Positions 14,402 through 22,494 of a stretch of 58,220 bases of DNA are shown one piece after another. The notes beneath the pieces were generated by a model that searched no databases, had not been told where the DNA came from, and was given only the letters and a program-made list of their open reading frames with translations. The position numbers and the translations under genes are program-made. Position 1 is the first letter of the stretch; the number at the start of each line of letters is the position of its first letter. The DNA comes from Bacillota bacterium (GTDB lineage: Bacteria; Bacillota; Clostridia; Christensenellales; Aristaeellaceae), in contig JAEYAR010000175.1 of the NCBI GenBank assembly GCA_023404715.1, forward strand, positions 1 through 58,220, given 5' to 3'.

Positions 14402-15181
14402 TTACACGCTGGATTGTAGCTGAAACAGGTTTTCGGAGATCTCGAGCGAGGCTTTTTTGAGCAGATCGAGGTAATAACTGATTTCACCGTCTTTGATTCT
14501 GCCGATGATGCCGGAGAAGGAGAGCGCGGCGATGATCTCTCCCTTGTCGCTACGCACAGGCACTGCGATACAGAAACCTTCTTCCTGGGATTCGCGTTCA
14601 TCCAAAGCGTATCCGCGTTCTTTGCATCGGTCCAGCTCATGCAAAAAGACGTCCCGGTCGGTGATCGTATACTTTGTAAGGGGTTTAAAATCAATATGGT
14701 TGAGGATTTTCGCACGGAGAAGCCCCGGCAACTCGCTGAGCAGTATTTTGCCCCCGGCGCTGGCATAGATCGGCAATACGGTGCCGATAGGCGGGACGTA
14801 GTCGACAATTTTCTCTGTGCGCGATTGTTGGAGGATAAAGCACCTTTCATTTTCCCGCACAATCAGGTTCATGGCCTGCGAGGTCTGGGCGCTCAACCGC
14901 GCCATCGAATAATAGGCGACTTCTTTGAGGGCCATGAAAAAATTGTTTTTCTCCGTGACAAAGGAGACCTTGGGGCCGATGATATACTTATCGTTTGCAT
15001 CCTGATATACCCAGCCGCTGCACTTTAACGTTTTGAGCATGCGAAACGCGGTCGTCAGGTTTACGCCGCATTGCCGCGATATCTCATTGACGCCCAGAGG
15101 CCGGTCGGATTCCCTTATCATATCGAGAATTGTAATGGCTTTTTCAAGCGACTTGACCTTCTCCCCTGCTTTCGCTTCCAA
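14402..15181 (-). CDS. IclR-family transcriptional regulator
   Basis: 259 residues taking the TTG at 15181, eight bases after AAAGGAG; a GTG at 15190 overlaps that ribosome site. N-terminal winged helix (SLEKAITILDMIRESDRPLG, EISRQCGVNLTTAFRMLKTL) and C-terminal effector domain (LPIYASAGGKILLSEL, RERGYALDERESQEEGFCIA, AVPVRSDKGEIIAALSFSG) are complete. IclR proteins usually repress sugar-acid and aromatic catabolic operons as dimers or tetramers. It lies 130 bases downstream of the permease gene of the operon it probably controls, with its own promoter. A 16-base palindrome after its -10 box matches 12 of 16 bases of one at the operon promoter, supporting self-control and control of the operon. 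Confidence 0.85.
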   Translation of the reverse strand: MEAKAGEKVKSLEKAITILDMIRESDRPLGVNEISRQCGVNLTTAFRMLKTLKCSGWVYQDANDKYIIGPKVSFVTEKNNFFMALKEVAYYSMARLSAQTSQAMNLIVRENERCFILQQSRTEKIVDYVPPIGTVLPIYASAGGKILLSELPGLLRAKILNHIDFKPLTKYTITDRDVFLHELDRCKERGYALDERESQEEGFCIAVPVRSDKGEIIAALSFSGIIGRIKDGEISYYLDLLKKASLEISENLFQLQSSV

Positions 15182-15216
15182 AAAAACCACTCCTTTACGT
15201 TTTCATTGGGACGATG

Positions 15217-15232
15217 TGAAATTGCTATTCCG
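15217..15232 (-). promoter_or_regulatory. Candidate IclR operator at the iclR promoter
   Basis: On the minus strand CGGAATAGCAATTTCA, an imperfect palindrome seven bases after the -10 box. It matches the perfect palindrome at 21157-21172 in 12 of 16 positions at nearly the same distance from its -10. Confidence 0.6.
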
Positions 15233-15239
15233 TTTTGCT

Positions 15240-15268
15240 ATTATACAAGATCTGCTTCTAAAAGGCAA
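15240..15268 (-). promoter_or_regulatory. Promoter of iclR
   Basis: On the minus strand TTGCCT (15263-15268), 17 bases, TATAAT (15240-15245). Confidence 0.75.
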
Positions 15269-15311
15269 TCTTTACTTTGCTTTGACTCCTTTTTGGGAAT
15301 GGGAACCGCAC

Positions 15312-16220
15312 CTACCCCTTTATAGCTCCGATCATCACGCCCTTGACAAAGTGCTTTTGCACAAAGGGATAGATGACCATCACGGGCAAGCTGGAGACGA
15401 CGATGAGGGAATACTTCATCAGCTCGGCGCGCTGCTCCATCTTTTCGATGTTCGCAAGGTCGTTCAGGTTGGTATTGGTGAGCGAATGCTGGACGTTTAC
15501 CATGAGGATTTCACGTAGAAAATTGGGCAGGGGTAGCTTCTTCCGGGTCGTAATGTAAACCATAGCGTTAAAATAATCGTTCCACATGCCGACGGCGTAA
15601 TAAAGCGCGATGACCGCAAGGATGGAGCCGGACAGCGGGATGACGATTTGAAGCAGGAAGCGGATATCTGAGCAACCATCCAGCATGGAGGCCTCACGCA
15701 GCTCGTCGGGAATCTGGGAGGAGAAGTAGGTGCGCATCACAATCATGTTGTAAACAGACAAGGATCCGGGCAGCAATAGCGCCCAGATGGAGTCGATCAT
15801 CTTCAACTGACGAATCCATAGATAGGTCGGGATCAGGCCACCGCCGAAATACATGGTGAACACGCACAGCAGCATGATATATTTGCCGGCGGCAAAATCT
15901 CTTCTCGAAAGCGGATAGGCGCAGCAGATCGTGACCAGCAACGCGAGAAATGTAAACAGCGCGGTGTAAAAAATGGAGTTGCGATAGCCGACCCAGATAT
16001 CGTTGTGCTCGAACACGGCCTTATAACCTTCTAATGAGAATTTGGACGGAATGAGCCACAAATTCATATACGCGGTGCCCCCGCTGATAGAGGACATGAT
16101 GATAAAGGCTAGCGGATAGACCAGTACGACAAGAAAGAAGCTCAGTACGAGCCAGTCCATACCAAGAAAGACCCTATCCGAACGCGTATGCCGTAGATTC
16201 CGTAGACGCTTGGCACTCAT
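15312..16220 (-). CDS. Carbohydrate ABC transporter permease (LplC/YtcP type)
   Basis: 302 residues from the ATG at 16220 behind AAAGGAG. Six membrane segments, beginning with LVLSFFLVVLVYPLAFIIMS, and the cytoplasmic coupling loop ELREASMLDGCSDIRFLLQI (the EAA motif) identify a CUT1-type inner-membrane permease. The C-terminal YPFVQKHFVKGVMIGAIKG is typical of the LplC/YtcP subgroup, which takes up complex oligosaccharides such as glycan or pectin fragments. It follows the partner permease by 23 bases. No ATPase gene is in the operon, as usual for this subgroup, which shares a general MsmX-like ATPase. Confidence 0.9.
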   Translation of the reverse strand: MSAKRLRNLRHTRSDRVFLGMDWLVLSFFLVVLVYPLAFIIMSSISGGTAYMNLWLIPSKFSLEGYKAVFEHNDIWVGYRNSIFYTALFTFLALLVTICCAYPLSRRDFAAGKYIMLLCVFTMYFGGGLIPTYLWIRQLKMIDSIWALLLPGSLSVYNMIVMRTYFSSQIPDELREASMLDGCSDIRFLLQIVIPLSGSILAVIALYYAVGMWNDYFNAMVYITTRKKLPLPNFLREILMVNVQHSLTNTNLNDLANIEKMEQRAELMKYSLIVVSSLPVMVIYPFVQKHFVKGVMIGAIKG

Positions 16221-16243
16221 GCTTCCACACTCCTTTTTCATCG

Positions 16244-17200
16244 TTACCATAGGCCGCTTCCGCTCAGCTTCTTAGTCACGCGATTGACGATCACCAGCAG
16301 CAAAAGATTGACGACGGATGTGAACAACCCGATGGCTGCGCCATAGGAGTACTGGGGCACCGCGCCGGAAGCGTTGAGGCCGACATTGTACGTATAGGTG
16401 CTGATAATCTCGGAGGCGGTTAGGTTCAGGTTGTTTTGAAGCAGCAGCACCTTTTGAAATCCGACATTCATGATGCTACCGCAACGCATGATGAGCAGGA
16501 TGCAGAAGGTCGGCAGGATGCAGGGGATGTCCACATGCCAGATGCGCCTGACGATGTTCGCGCCATCTACGATCGCGGCCTCGTGCAAATCCGCAGGCAC
16601 GCTGGCGAGTGAGGCGATGTAGATGATAGAGCCATAGCCTAGATCTTGCCATACGCCGCTCCAGACGTAGATATGGCGAAAGGCTTCAGGATAGGTGATC
16701 CAATTCCGCGGCTCTACGCCGACAGCGCTTAGCAGTACGTTGATGAGTCCGCCTCGCGCCTGCAAAAACTGTAGAATGATCCCGCACATGACCACTGTAG
16801 AGATAAAATGGGGCGCATAAGAGATCATCTGGATCGATTTGCGAAAGCGACGGGAGGGGATATAGTTCAGCAGTAACGCCAAGACCAGGGAGAGGGGAAA
16901 CGTGCAGAGCTCATAGAGACTGATGGCGAGCGTGTTGTAGATGTAATTCCAAGATTTGGGGCTGTCGAAGAACTTTTCAAAGTACTTCAGACCGACCCAC
17001 TTGGCGCTCGAAATGGGCTTTGTAATCTTGAAATCGCGAAATGCGATCTGGAGACCGTACATAGGCACGTACTTAAAGAGGATTAGGATGACCAGAGGCA
17101 GAAAGACCATCAAATAGAGCTGCCAATTGCGATATAAATCCGTACGGAACCGCTGCATGGTTCCCCTGCTTGTCCGTATTGCCTGCGTGGGATTTTCCAT
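16244..17200 (-). CDS. Carbohydrate ABC transporter permease (LplB type)
   Basis: 318 residues, start at 17200 behind AAAGGGGC. NWQLYLMVFLPLVILILFKY begins the first membrane segment; YGLQIAFRDFKITKPI and the EAA loop PADLHEAAIVDGANIVRRIW are LplB/YtcO features. It forms the heterodimeric channel with the permease at 15312-16220. It lies 77 bases after the binding-protein gene, a gap that holds a strong stem-loop, so its message is probably less abundant than that of the binding protein. Confidence 0.9.
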   Translation of the reverse strand: MENPTQAIRTSRGTMQRFRTDLYRNWQLYLMVFLPLVILILFKYVPMYGLQIAFRDFKITKPISSAKWVGLKYFEKFFDSPKSWNYIYNTLAISLYELCTFPLSLVLALLLNYIPSRRFRKSIQMISYAPHFISTVVMCGIILQFLQARGGLINVLLSAVGVEPRNWITYPEAFRHIYVWSGVWQDLGYGSIIYIASLASVPADLHEAAIVDGANIVRRIWHVDIPCILPTFCILLIMRCGSIMNVGFQKVLLLQNNLNLTASEIISTYTYNVGLNASGAVPQYSYGAAIGLFTSVVNLLLLVIVNRVTKKLSGSGLW

Positions 17201-17230
17201 CGTCTAGCCCCTTTCTCTAAAATCATAGGG

Positions 17231-17267
17231 AAAGGCCGCCTTCCTCCCCGCGAGGAAGGACGGCCTT
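17231..17267 (-). repeat. Stem-loop between binding-protein and permease genes
   Basis: AAGGCCGxCTTCCTC pairs with GAGGAAGxxCGGCCTT around a short loop. No T-tract follows, so it is likely a partial terminator or a 3'-end stabiliser that raises binding-protein mRNA over permease mRNA. Confidence 0.7.
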
Positions 17268-17277
17268 CGGGATGAGG

Positions 17278-18924
17278 TTATGCGCCAAAATTGACGAGGG
17301 CGACGACCTCGAGATAACGCGATAGCCCCAGACTTTCAAGCTCATCCTTATAGGCCTGCCAGGTTGCGTCGTCATCGACGTCCTTACGACCGAGGATGAA
17401 TTCGGCGTATGCGGTGGAGATGGCGTTTTCTATGTCGGTCTGCAGCTCTGCTTTTTCGGTCAAGAGATCCGAATCGGTACACCAGGCGGCTGCGGGCATC
17501 AAATCGCTCACCCCCGCGGCCATGTAGTCGGCGTTTGCGGCGCGTTGGATCGCATCCATCTTTTCAGCATTGGAGCCTGCCTCATAGGCGGTCTGGATAT
17601 AGGCGTTCGGGACGCAAGGGAACACCGAATTGCCGAAGCAGTGCGCATTCTGCGCGCCGTTGTCCTTTAGGTCCTTGCCGGGGATGGCCATCTGGACGAT
17701 GGGCAGTGCGCCATCCTCGCTGACGCGGGTCCAGTACTCGCCCTCGTTCCCATAAAAGTCAGCACAGCTGATTTCTGGGTCGATGCAGGCGTCAATCCAG
17801 TCGATGGCAAGTTGTGGATCTTCACAGGCGGTGGTGACGACGCCGCTCAGACCGATGGCGCTCTTGCGGGTATAGGTCTGCGCAGGGGTGTCCTCGTCTT
17901 TCTTTAGAACGGGCAGATAGGTAAACTCGTCGTAGGCGCGCTCGCCGAAGATGGAGACGGTGACAAAGCGCATCCAATAAGGCGCGGCCGCGACGCCGAC
18001 GACCTGATCCTCCTGCCGGGTGACGTTGACCACATCGCGATACTCGTTGAGCGTGAGCGCGTAAATGTCCTCGGAGATCAGCCCTTCCTCGTACATGCTG
18101 TTCAGATAACGCAAGCCCTCGCGGAAGCCGTCGGTGACGGCTACACAGCTCACGTTGTAGTCTTCGTCCGCCCACAGAAAGTTGGAGGGCGTGAGCTGGA
18201 ACGCCTGCATGATGGCATAGGTCGGATCGGAGCCGTCGTGGTCGAAGGCAAAGGAACCGAACATGGGCAATTCGTCGGTGAGGTCGCCGTTTCCGTTCAT
18301 GTCATGATCGCGGAAGTAGCGCAACAGATCGCGGAATTCATCCACGGTCTGAGGCATGTCCATTCCGCTCGCATCGAGCCAGGGCTTGTACACCCACAGC
18401 TTGTACGGGTTAGCGTCCTGGTTCCGGTCGCCGGTCTGGGGAAGATAATGCCAGAGGGAGTAGATGTTGCCGTCCGGCGCGGTGATCGCCTCGCGGATTT
18501 CGGGCATGGCCTCCAGGTATTCCTTGATCCAGTGCGTATTCTCGATGTAGTCGTTGAGCGGGATGAACACGTCGTTGGCGTACTCGATGATGTCCGCGGT
18601 GGAGAGACCGTTCATGTAGATATCTGCATAGTTGCCCGATGCGATATGCAGGTTGTACATGACGTTCCAATCGGCGGGCGTGCCGGGCGCGGTGATCCAG
18701 TTGATGTGTACGCCGGTCAGCTGCTCCAGCGCTAAATTTTCGGGATTGACCTCATAGTCGGCGACGTTACCGTTTTGACCACACCAGACGCTCAGCTCAG
18801 CGCCTTCCGCCACCGGATACAAGCTTTCATCCAAGTATTTCAGTTTCAGTTCGTCCGCGCAGGCGAGGGACGCCGTGGTGCAGACGATACACAACGCAAG
18901 TACCCAAGCAAAAAGCTTCTTCAC
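17278..18924 (-). CDS. Extracellular oligosaccharide-binding protein (LplA type)
   Basis: 548 residues from a GTG at 18924 behind GAGGAGGG. Signal peptide KKLFAWVLALCIVCTTASLA, with a possible signal-peptidase I site at CADE; a lipobox is not clear, since the Cys follows LA. The mature part (LSVWCGQNGNVADYEVNPEN, MFGSFAFDHDGSDPTYAIMQ, ADFYGNEGEYWTRV) matches the large LplA-like class of solute-binding proteins found with LplBC permeases. It captures the sugar outside the cell and delivers it to the two permeases downstream. Confidence 0.88.
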   Translation of the reverse strand: MKKLFAWVLALCIVCTTASLACADELKLKYLDESLYPVAEGAELSVWCGQNGNVADYEVNPENLALEQLTGVHINWITAPGTPADWNVMYNLHIASGNYADIYMNGLSTADIIEYANDVFIPLNDYIENTHWIKEYLEAMPEIREAITAPDGNIYSLWHYLPQTGDRNQDANPYKLWVYKPWLDASGMDMPQTVDEFRDLLRYFRDHDMNGNGDLTDELPMFGSFAFDHDGSDPTYAIMQAFQLTPSNFLWADEDYNVSCVAVTDGFREGLRYLNSMYEEGLISEDIYALTLNEYRDVVNVTRQEDQVVGVAAAPYWMRFVTVSIFGERAYDEFTYLPVLKKDEDTPAQTYTRKSAIGLSGVVTTACEDPQLAIDWIDACIDPEISCADFYGNEGEYWTRVSEDGALPIVQMAIPGKDLKDNGAQNAHCFGNSVFPCVPNAYIQTAYEAGSNAEKMDAIQRAANADYMAAGVSDLMPAAAWCTDSDLLTEKAELQTDIENAISTAYAEFILGRKDVDDDATWQAYKDELESLGLSRYLEVVALVNFGA

Positions 18925-18973
18925 GATAGAGCCCTCCTCATTCAGTACGGATTCGTAGGACGATCGCGCCGAC

Positions 18974-20122
18974 TCAGACAGACAGCACTTCGACCGGTAT
19001 GATCGTTAGCGCACAGTCTTCTTTGCCTTGAGAGTATGCGACGTACAGGTTGCCGTTCAGCTCGATCGCGCCCGGATAGGCAAATTGCGTCGGCTGCCCC
19101 GCGCAGCTATTCCCCATATACGTGAAATAGCGGATCGCCGGCCACAGGGCACGCCGGACCGTGTATATTTTGCGGAACAGGCCGCCTTCCGGTCCGGTGA
19201 CCGCGATGGACAGGAGCGTACGCCCCTCCTCAAGGCTGTTGGTGATCAAATAGTTCTGTCCGGTGCTCAAGCGGCCGGAGAATGGCTGGCTGGGCGCTAG
19301 CGGGAAATTGCTGACACGAAGCGGCGTCCAAGTGTGCCCGCAGTCAAAACTCTCAGCTACGGGGGCGGATACTGCGCCTTTGGCGTTGTCGCAGTGCCCC
19401 CCGAGCGGGCGGCAGACGATCAACAGGCGTTCGTCTTGCGCGACGACAGCGCATTCGGGGTACATCAGCTCGATATCATTGCTGCGCGGTACGTCCACCA
19501 AGTTCCAACGGGTGAAGTCGTCCCCTTCGCTGATGCAGACGGAGGCTTCGTACCAATGATGCTCGCCGCCCAGCACCCAGTTGCCGTCGGACATCCTTTG
19601 CGGCGTGCAGAAGGGGACGAAGCCCCGAATGGCGGAGTCGGGATGGTGAACCCACTCGCCGGTCTCGTCGTTGAGCGTGAATAGCTCGGTGGTTGGGTAG
19701 TGCGCCTCGCGCCAGCAGACGAAGAAGCCGTACAGCGTTCCGTCGTGTTCTACGAGCAACGGATGGTTGTGGGAATCGCCGCCGATCCTCGGCGCCTGCA
19801 CCCAAATATCGGGCTCGGACCAATGGACGCCGTCGGCTGAGGTGCACCCCCGGATCAGCTCGTCGTTATCTCCGCATTCCATCGTGCGGTGGTTAGCGAA
19901 CGCCATATAAAACGTGTTGCGGTGATAGGCGATCGACGCTTCGTGCAGGTAATGATAGCCGTCCTTGCGAGCTCTTTCCACGGTGACGTGCGTCACGACG
20001 GTGGGATCCAGCATGTCGTGCGCTGCCGGGAAGGGGATCTCCGGATCCCAAACCGGAAAGAGGGATTTGTCTGCGGCCAGCATCGTGGAGGTAAGCTGCT
20101 CTGGCGATTTTTGATCGGACAT
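18974..20122 (-). CDS. Sialidase-like (BNR/Asp-box) glycoside hydrolase
   Basis: 382 residues, no signal peptide, so it should act inside the cell on imported sugars. A six-bladed propeller is suggested by repeated strand patterns. An Asp-box reads SFDCGHTW (S-x-D-x-G-x-T-W), and a weaker one TSADGVHW. Other sialidase-like pieces are LHEASIAYHRNTFYMAFANH and SHNHPLLVEHDGTLYGFF. The Arg triad cannot be assigned with certainty. Genes of this type occur with lyases of sialic or keto-sugar acids; here the DapA/NanA-type lyase is 63 bases upstream. True sialidase activity is plausible, but other unsaturated or keto-acid glycosides are possible. Confidence 0.7.
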   Translation of the reverse strand: MSDQKSPEQLTSTMLAADKSLFPVWDPEIPFPAAHDMLDPTVVTHVTVERARKDGYHYLHEASIAYHRNTFYMAFANHRTMECGDNDELIRGCTSADGVHWSEPDIWVQAPRIGGDSHNHPLLVEHDGTLYGFFVCWREAHYPTTELFTLNDETGEWVHHPDSAIRGFVPFCTPQRMSDGNWVLGGEHHWYEASVCISEGDDFTRWNLVDVPRSNDIELMYPECAVVAQDERLLIVCRPLGGHCDNAKGAVSAPVAESFDCGHTWTPLRVSNFPLAPSQPFSGRLSTGQNYLITNSLEEGRTLLSIAVTGPEGGLFRKIYTVRRALWPAIRYFTYMGNSCAGQPTQFAYPGAIELNGNLYVAYSQGKEDCALTIIPVEVLSV

Positions 20123-20185
20123 AAGAATTCCTCCGTTCCATTCAAACGCTTCTTAGCGTAGCATCATGCGGCCTGTCAGATCGGA

Positions 20186-21103
20186 TTATCCGATATACCC
20201 GTAGGCCTTGAGCACATCCTTAAGCTTCGCTATTACATCATCCGGCAGACCCATGACGGGCTTTCTGGCGACGCCTGCGTTAATACCGCGCAGCTTTAAG
20301 CCCTCTTTAAGGACGGAGAGCCACGGACAGGGCAAGCCCTTGGCGGTCTTTTCCGTAAACAGCGGCAGATAGGGTCGGATTTTTTCAAAGTGATATTTTT
20401 GCGCCTCGTCGATCTTGCGCGCTTTGGCGAGGTCGTATACGGTCTTGTTCTCCCTGGGGAACAGGTTGCCTGTGCCGCAGACCCAACCGTCCGCCCACAT
20501 GGAGACGCTTTCGACCGGGCAGATGTCGTAGCCATAAAAGATGCCGAAGCCATCGTCGGTCAGCGCGCGCAGATTCTGCTGACGGTACACGTCCGCTTGC
20601 CGTTCTTTGACCGCATCGATCAGACCGTCGTTGTACAGCCTCGCCATGAACTCGTCGGACATGAGGCATGTGGAGTAATATGGGTTATGGTAGATCATGA
20701 TCGGGATTTTGATCGCCTTGCGAATAGCTTTGTAGTGCGCGTAAAGCTCTTCTTCGTTGGCGGCCATGTACCAGGGCGTGACGACCATAACGCCATCCGC
20801 GCCGGCGGCTTCTGCGCTCACAGACAGGTCGACGGCATCGCGCGTGCGGTACGCGCCGGTGGAGCAGAATACCTTGACACGGCCCGCGGCGTATTCACAT
20901 ACCGCCGCATTGACCTGTTTTTGCTCTTCGTTCGACATGGCTACAAATTCGCCCGTGCTGCCGGAGGGAATGACGCCGTCCACGCCGTTGCCGATAAGGA
21001 AATCCGTAACCTCCTTCAGGCCCGAGAAGTCGATGGATTCATCGGAAGGCTTGAACGGCGTGACCATCGGAATGAAGATGCCTTCGAGCTTTTTTGTGTT
21101 CAT
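20186..21103 (-). CDS. DapA/NanA-family aldolase (N-acetylneuraminate lyase or related keto-acid lyase)
   Basis: 305 residues. The family motifs are present: GSTGEF at 48-53, the catalytic Tyr in IMIYHNPYY, and the Schiff-base Lys in IDAVKERQAD. Class I lyases of this TIM-barrel family cleave or form 2-keto acids with pyruvate. As first gene of an operon with a sialidase-like hydrolase and an oligosaccharide transporter, catabolism is more likely than lysine synthesis; sialic acid or a 2-keto-3-deoxy sugar acid are candidate substrates. The kinase and epimerases of the classical Nan pathway are not in the window. Its promoter carries a perfect palindrome. Confidence 0.8.
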   Translation of the reverse strand: MNTKKLEGIFIPMVTPFKPSDESIDFSGLKEVTDFLIGNGVDGVIPSGSTGEFVAMSNEEQKQVNAAVCEYAAGRVKVFCSTGAYRTRDAVDLSVSAEAAGADGVMVVTPWYMAANEEELYAHYKAIRKAIKIPIMIYHNPYYSTCLMSDEFMARLYNDGLIDAVKERQADVYRQQNLRALTDDGFGIFYGYDICPVESVSMWADGWVCGTGNLFPRENKTVYDLAKARKIDEAQKYHFEKIRPYLPLFTEKTAKGLPCPWLSVLKEGLKLRGINAGVARKPVMGLPDDVIAKLKDVLKAYGYIG

Positions 21104-21156
21104 GAAAATTCCTCCGTTTCAATTTGGGTAGATTAAGTCTTGGTTTGCTCAAATAT

Positions 21157-21172
21157 CGAAATGGCCATTTCG
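21157..21172 (-). promoter_or_regulatory. Candidate IclR operator of the lyase operon
   Basis: CGAAATGGCCATTTCG, a perfect 16-base palindrome nine bases after the -10 box, where a bound repressor would block transcription. A 12/16 match occurs at the iclR promoter (15217-15232). Confidence 0.7.
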
Positions 21173-21181
21173 TTTATGTTT

Positions 21182-21210
21182 ATGATATCATGAAGGGGCG
21201 AAAAATGCAA
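21182..21210 (-). promoter_or_regulatory. Promoter of the lyase/sialidase/transporter operon
   Basis: On the minus strand TTGCAT (21205-21210), 17 bases, TATCAT (21182-21187). Confidence 0.7.
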
Positions 21211-21260
21211 TACCCATTTCAAAACTTTTTTAACACCCATCGACCCTTCGCGGCGCTTAC

Positions 21261-21290
21261 TGGACAACCCCTCAGGCGTCGATGTATAAT
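21261..21290 (+). promoter_or_regulatory. Promoter of the ArsC/Spx-like gene
   Basis: TGGACA, 18 bases, TATAAT (21285-21290). Confidence 0.6.
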
Positions 21291-21318
21291 GAGGAAAAGA
21301 TAACGAGGAGGGAACGCC

Positions 21319-21666
21319 ATGCTCTTCATCTGTTACCCCAAATGCACCACCTGCCAGAAAGCGCAGCGGTGGCTCGACGCGCGCGGCGCCGTCTACACGC
21401 GGCGCGACATCAAGATAGAGAACCCATCCGCCGCCGAGCTTGCGGCCTGGCGCCGGCTGAGCGGGCTGCCGCTGAAGCGCTTTTTCAACACCAGCGGGCT
21501 CAAGTATAAGGAGCTCGATCTCAAAAACCGCCTGCCGCTGATGGACGAGGCGGAGCAGCTGGAGCTGCTTGCGACGGACGGCATGCTCGTCAAGCGCCCT
21601 TTGCTCGTAGGCGACGGCTTCGTCCTGGTGGGCTTTAAAGAGGCGAATTGGGCCGCCCATTTTTAA
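21319..21666 (+). CDS. ArsC/Spx-family thioredoxin-fold protein
   Basis: 115 residues, ATG behind GAGGAGGG. The start FICYPKCTTCQKAQRWLDAR has the C-x2-C redox pair of the Spx/YffB/arsenate-reductase-like family; RDIKIENPSAAELAAW, LPLKRFFNTSGLKYKEL and LVKRPLLVGDGFVLVGF complete the glutathione-free ArsC-like fold. The RPL(L/I)-V motif is the family's conserved cis-Pro region. Spx proper binds RNA polymerase; this single-copy form could be either a reductase or a stress regulator. No ars genes are nearby. Confidence 0.85.
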   Translation: MLFICYPKCTTCQKAQRWLDARGAVYTRRDIKIENPSAAELAAWRRLSGLPLKRFFNTSGLKYKELDLKNRLPLMDEAEQLELLATDGMLVKRPLLVGDGFVLVGFKEANWAAHF

Positions 21667-21680
21667 GGGAAAGCCCACAG

Positions 21681-21729
21681 CGCCTCCGATTTATGGTATA
21701 CTGCGTGCAGTAACCCGAAATCGGAGGCG
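21681..21729 (+). promoter_or_regulatory. 12-bp inverted repeat enclosing the cutC promoter -10 and ribosome site
   Basis: CGCCTCCGATTT (21681-21692) and AAATCGGAGGCG (21718-21729) are perfect arms. The right arm holds the GGAGG used by cutC; a TATACT lies between the arms at 21697-21702. RNA read through from the upstream gene could fold and hide the ribosome site, while RNA starting between the arms could not. Confidence 0.6.
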
Positions 21730-21735
21730 TTTGAA

Positions 21736-22488
21736 TTGATGAAGACGTATACGCTCGAATGCTGCGTCGACAGCGTCGAATCCGCGATCGAAGCTGAGGC
21801 GGGCGGGGCCACGCGCCTGGAGCTTTGCCAATGCCTACCGGTGGGCGGGCTCACGCCTACCCCCGCGCTCTACCGGGCGGTGCGAAGCGCCGTAAGTCTG
21901 CCGGTGCGCGTGCTGCTGCGCCCGCGCGCAGGCGATTTTCTCTATACGGAGGCGGAGTTTCAGATTCTCTTGGCGGAGGCGCGCGCGTTTCGCGAGCTGG
22001 GGGCGGACGGAATCGTCATCGGTTGCCTCACGGCGCAGGGCATGCTGGACATCCCACGCATGACGGCGCTCATGCGCGCGGCAGAGGGCTTGCCGGCGAC
22101 GCTCAGCCGGGCCTTTGACGTCTGCGCGGACCCGCTGCCCGCCCTATGCGCGGCACAAGAGCTTGGCATCGGGACGATCCTCACCTCCGGCTGCGCGGCG
22201 GACGCGGCGTCGGGCATCGACATGCTATGCACGCTATCGCAGTGGGCGCAAGACATCGAGGTGATGGCCGGCGCGGGCGTGGACGCGCGCGTGATCGAGC
22301 AGCTGCTCGCGCGCACGTCGATCACGAGCTTTCATATGTCGGGCAAGCGGCGCATCACGAGCGGAATGATAAATCAAAATCCCGGCGTGCCCATGGGCTT
22401 GCCGGGATTGGGGGAGGACGTCTACCGCACGGACCGGGAGGCCGTGCGCGCGGCGCGCGCGGCGCTGGACGCCTGGCGCGAGCGATGA
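21736..22488 (+). CDS. cutC: CutC-family protein
   Basis: 250 residues, starting at a TTG (21736) or the ATG right after it. Family blocks: TLECCVDSVESAIEAEAGGA, RLELCQCLPVGGLTPTPAL, VRVLLRPRAGDFLYTEAE, GADGIVIGCLTAQGMLD, the RAFDVCADPL segment, and TSFHMSGKR near the end. CutC is a TIM-barrel protein once linked to copper homeostasis; the biochemical role is uncertain. Complete in length. The anti-sigma-like gene is convergent and its end lies six bases away. Confidence 0.9.
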   Translation: MMKTYTLECCVDSVESAIEAEAGGATRLELCQCLPVGGLTPTPALYRAVRSAVSLPVRVLLRPRAGDFLYTEAEFQILLAEARAFRELGADGIVIGCLTAQGMLDIPRMTALMRAAEGLPATLSRAFDVCADPLPALCAAQELGIGTILTSGCAADAASGIDMLCTLSQWAQDIEVMAGAGVDARVIEQLLARTSITSFHMSGKRRITSGMINQNPGVPMGLPGLGEDVYRTDREAVRAARAALDAWRER

Positions 22489-22494
22489 GGCGGC

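Noticed and set aside
20390..21136. 248-codon plus-strand ORF opposite the lyase gene
   Set aside because: Antisense shadow of the DapA-family gene, whose motifs and operon context are clear.
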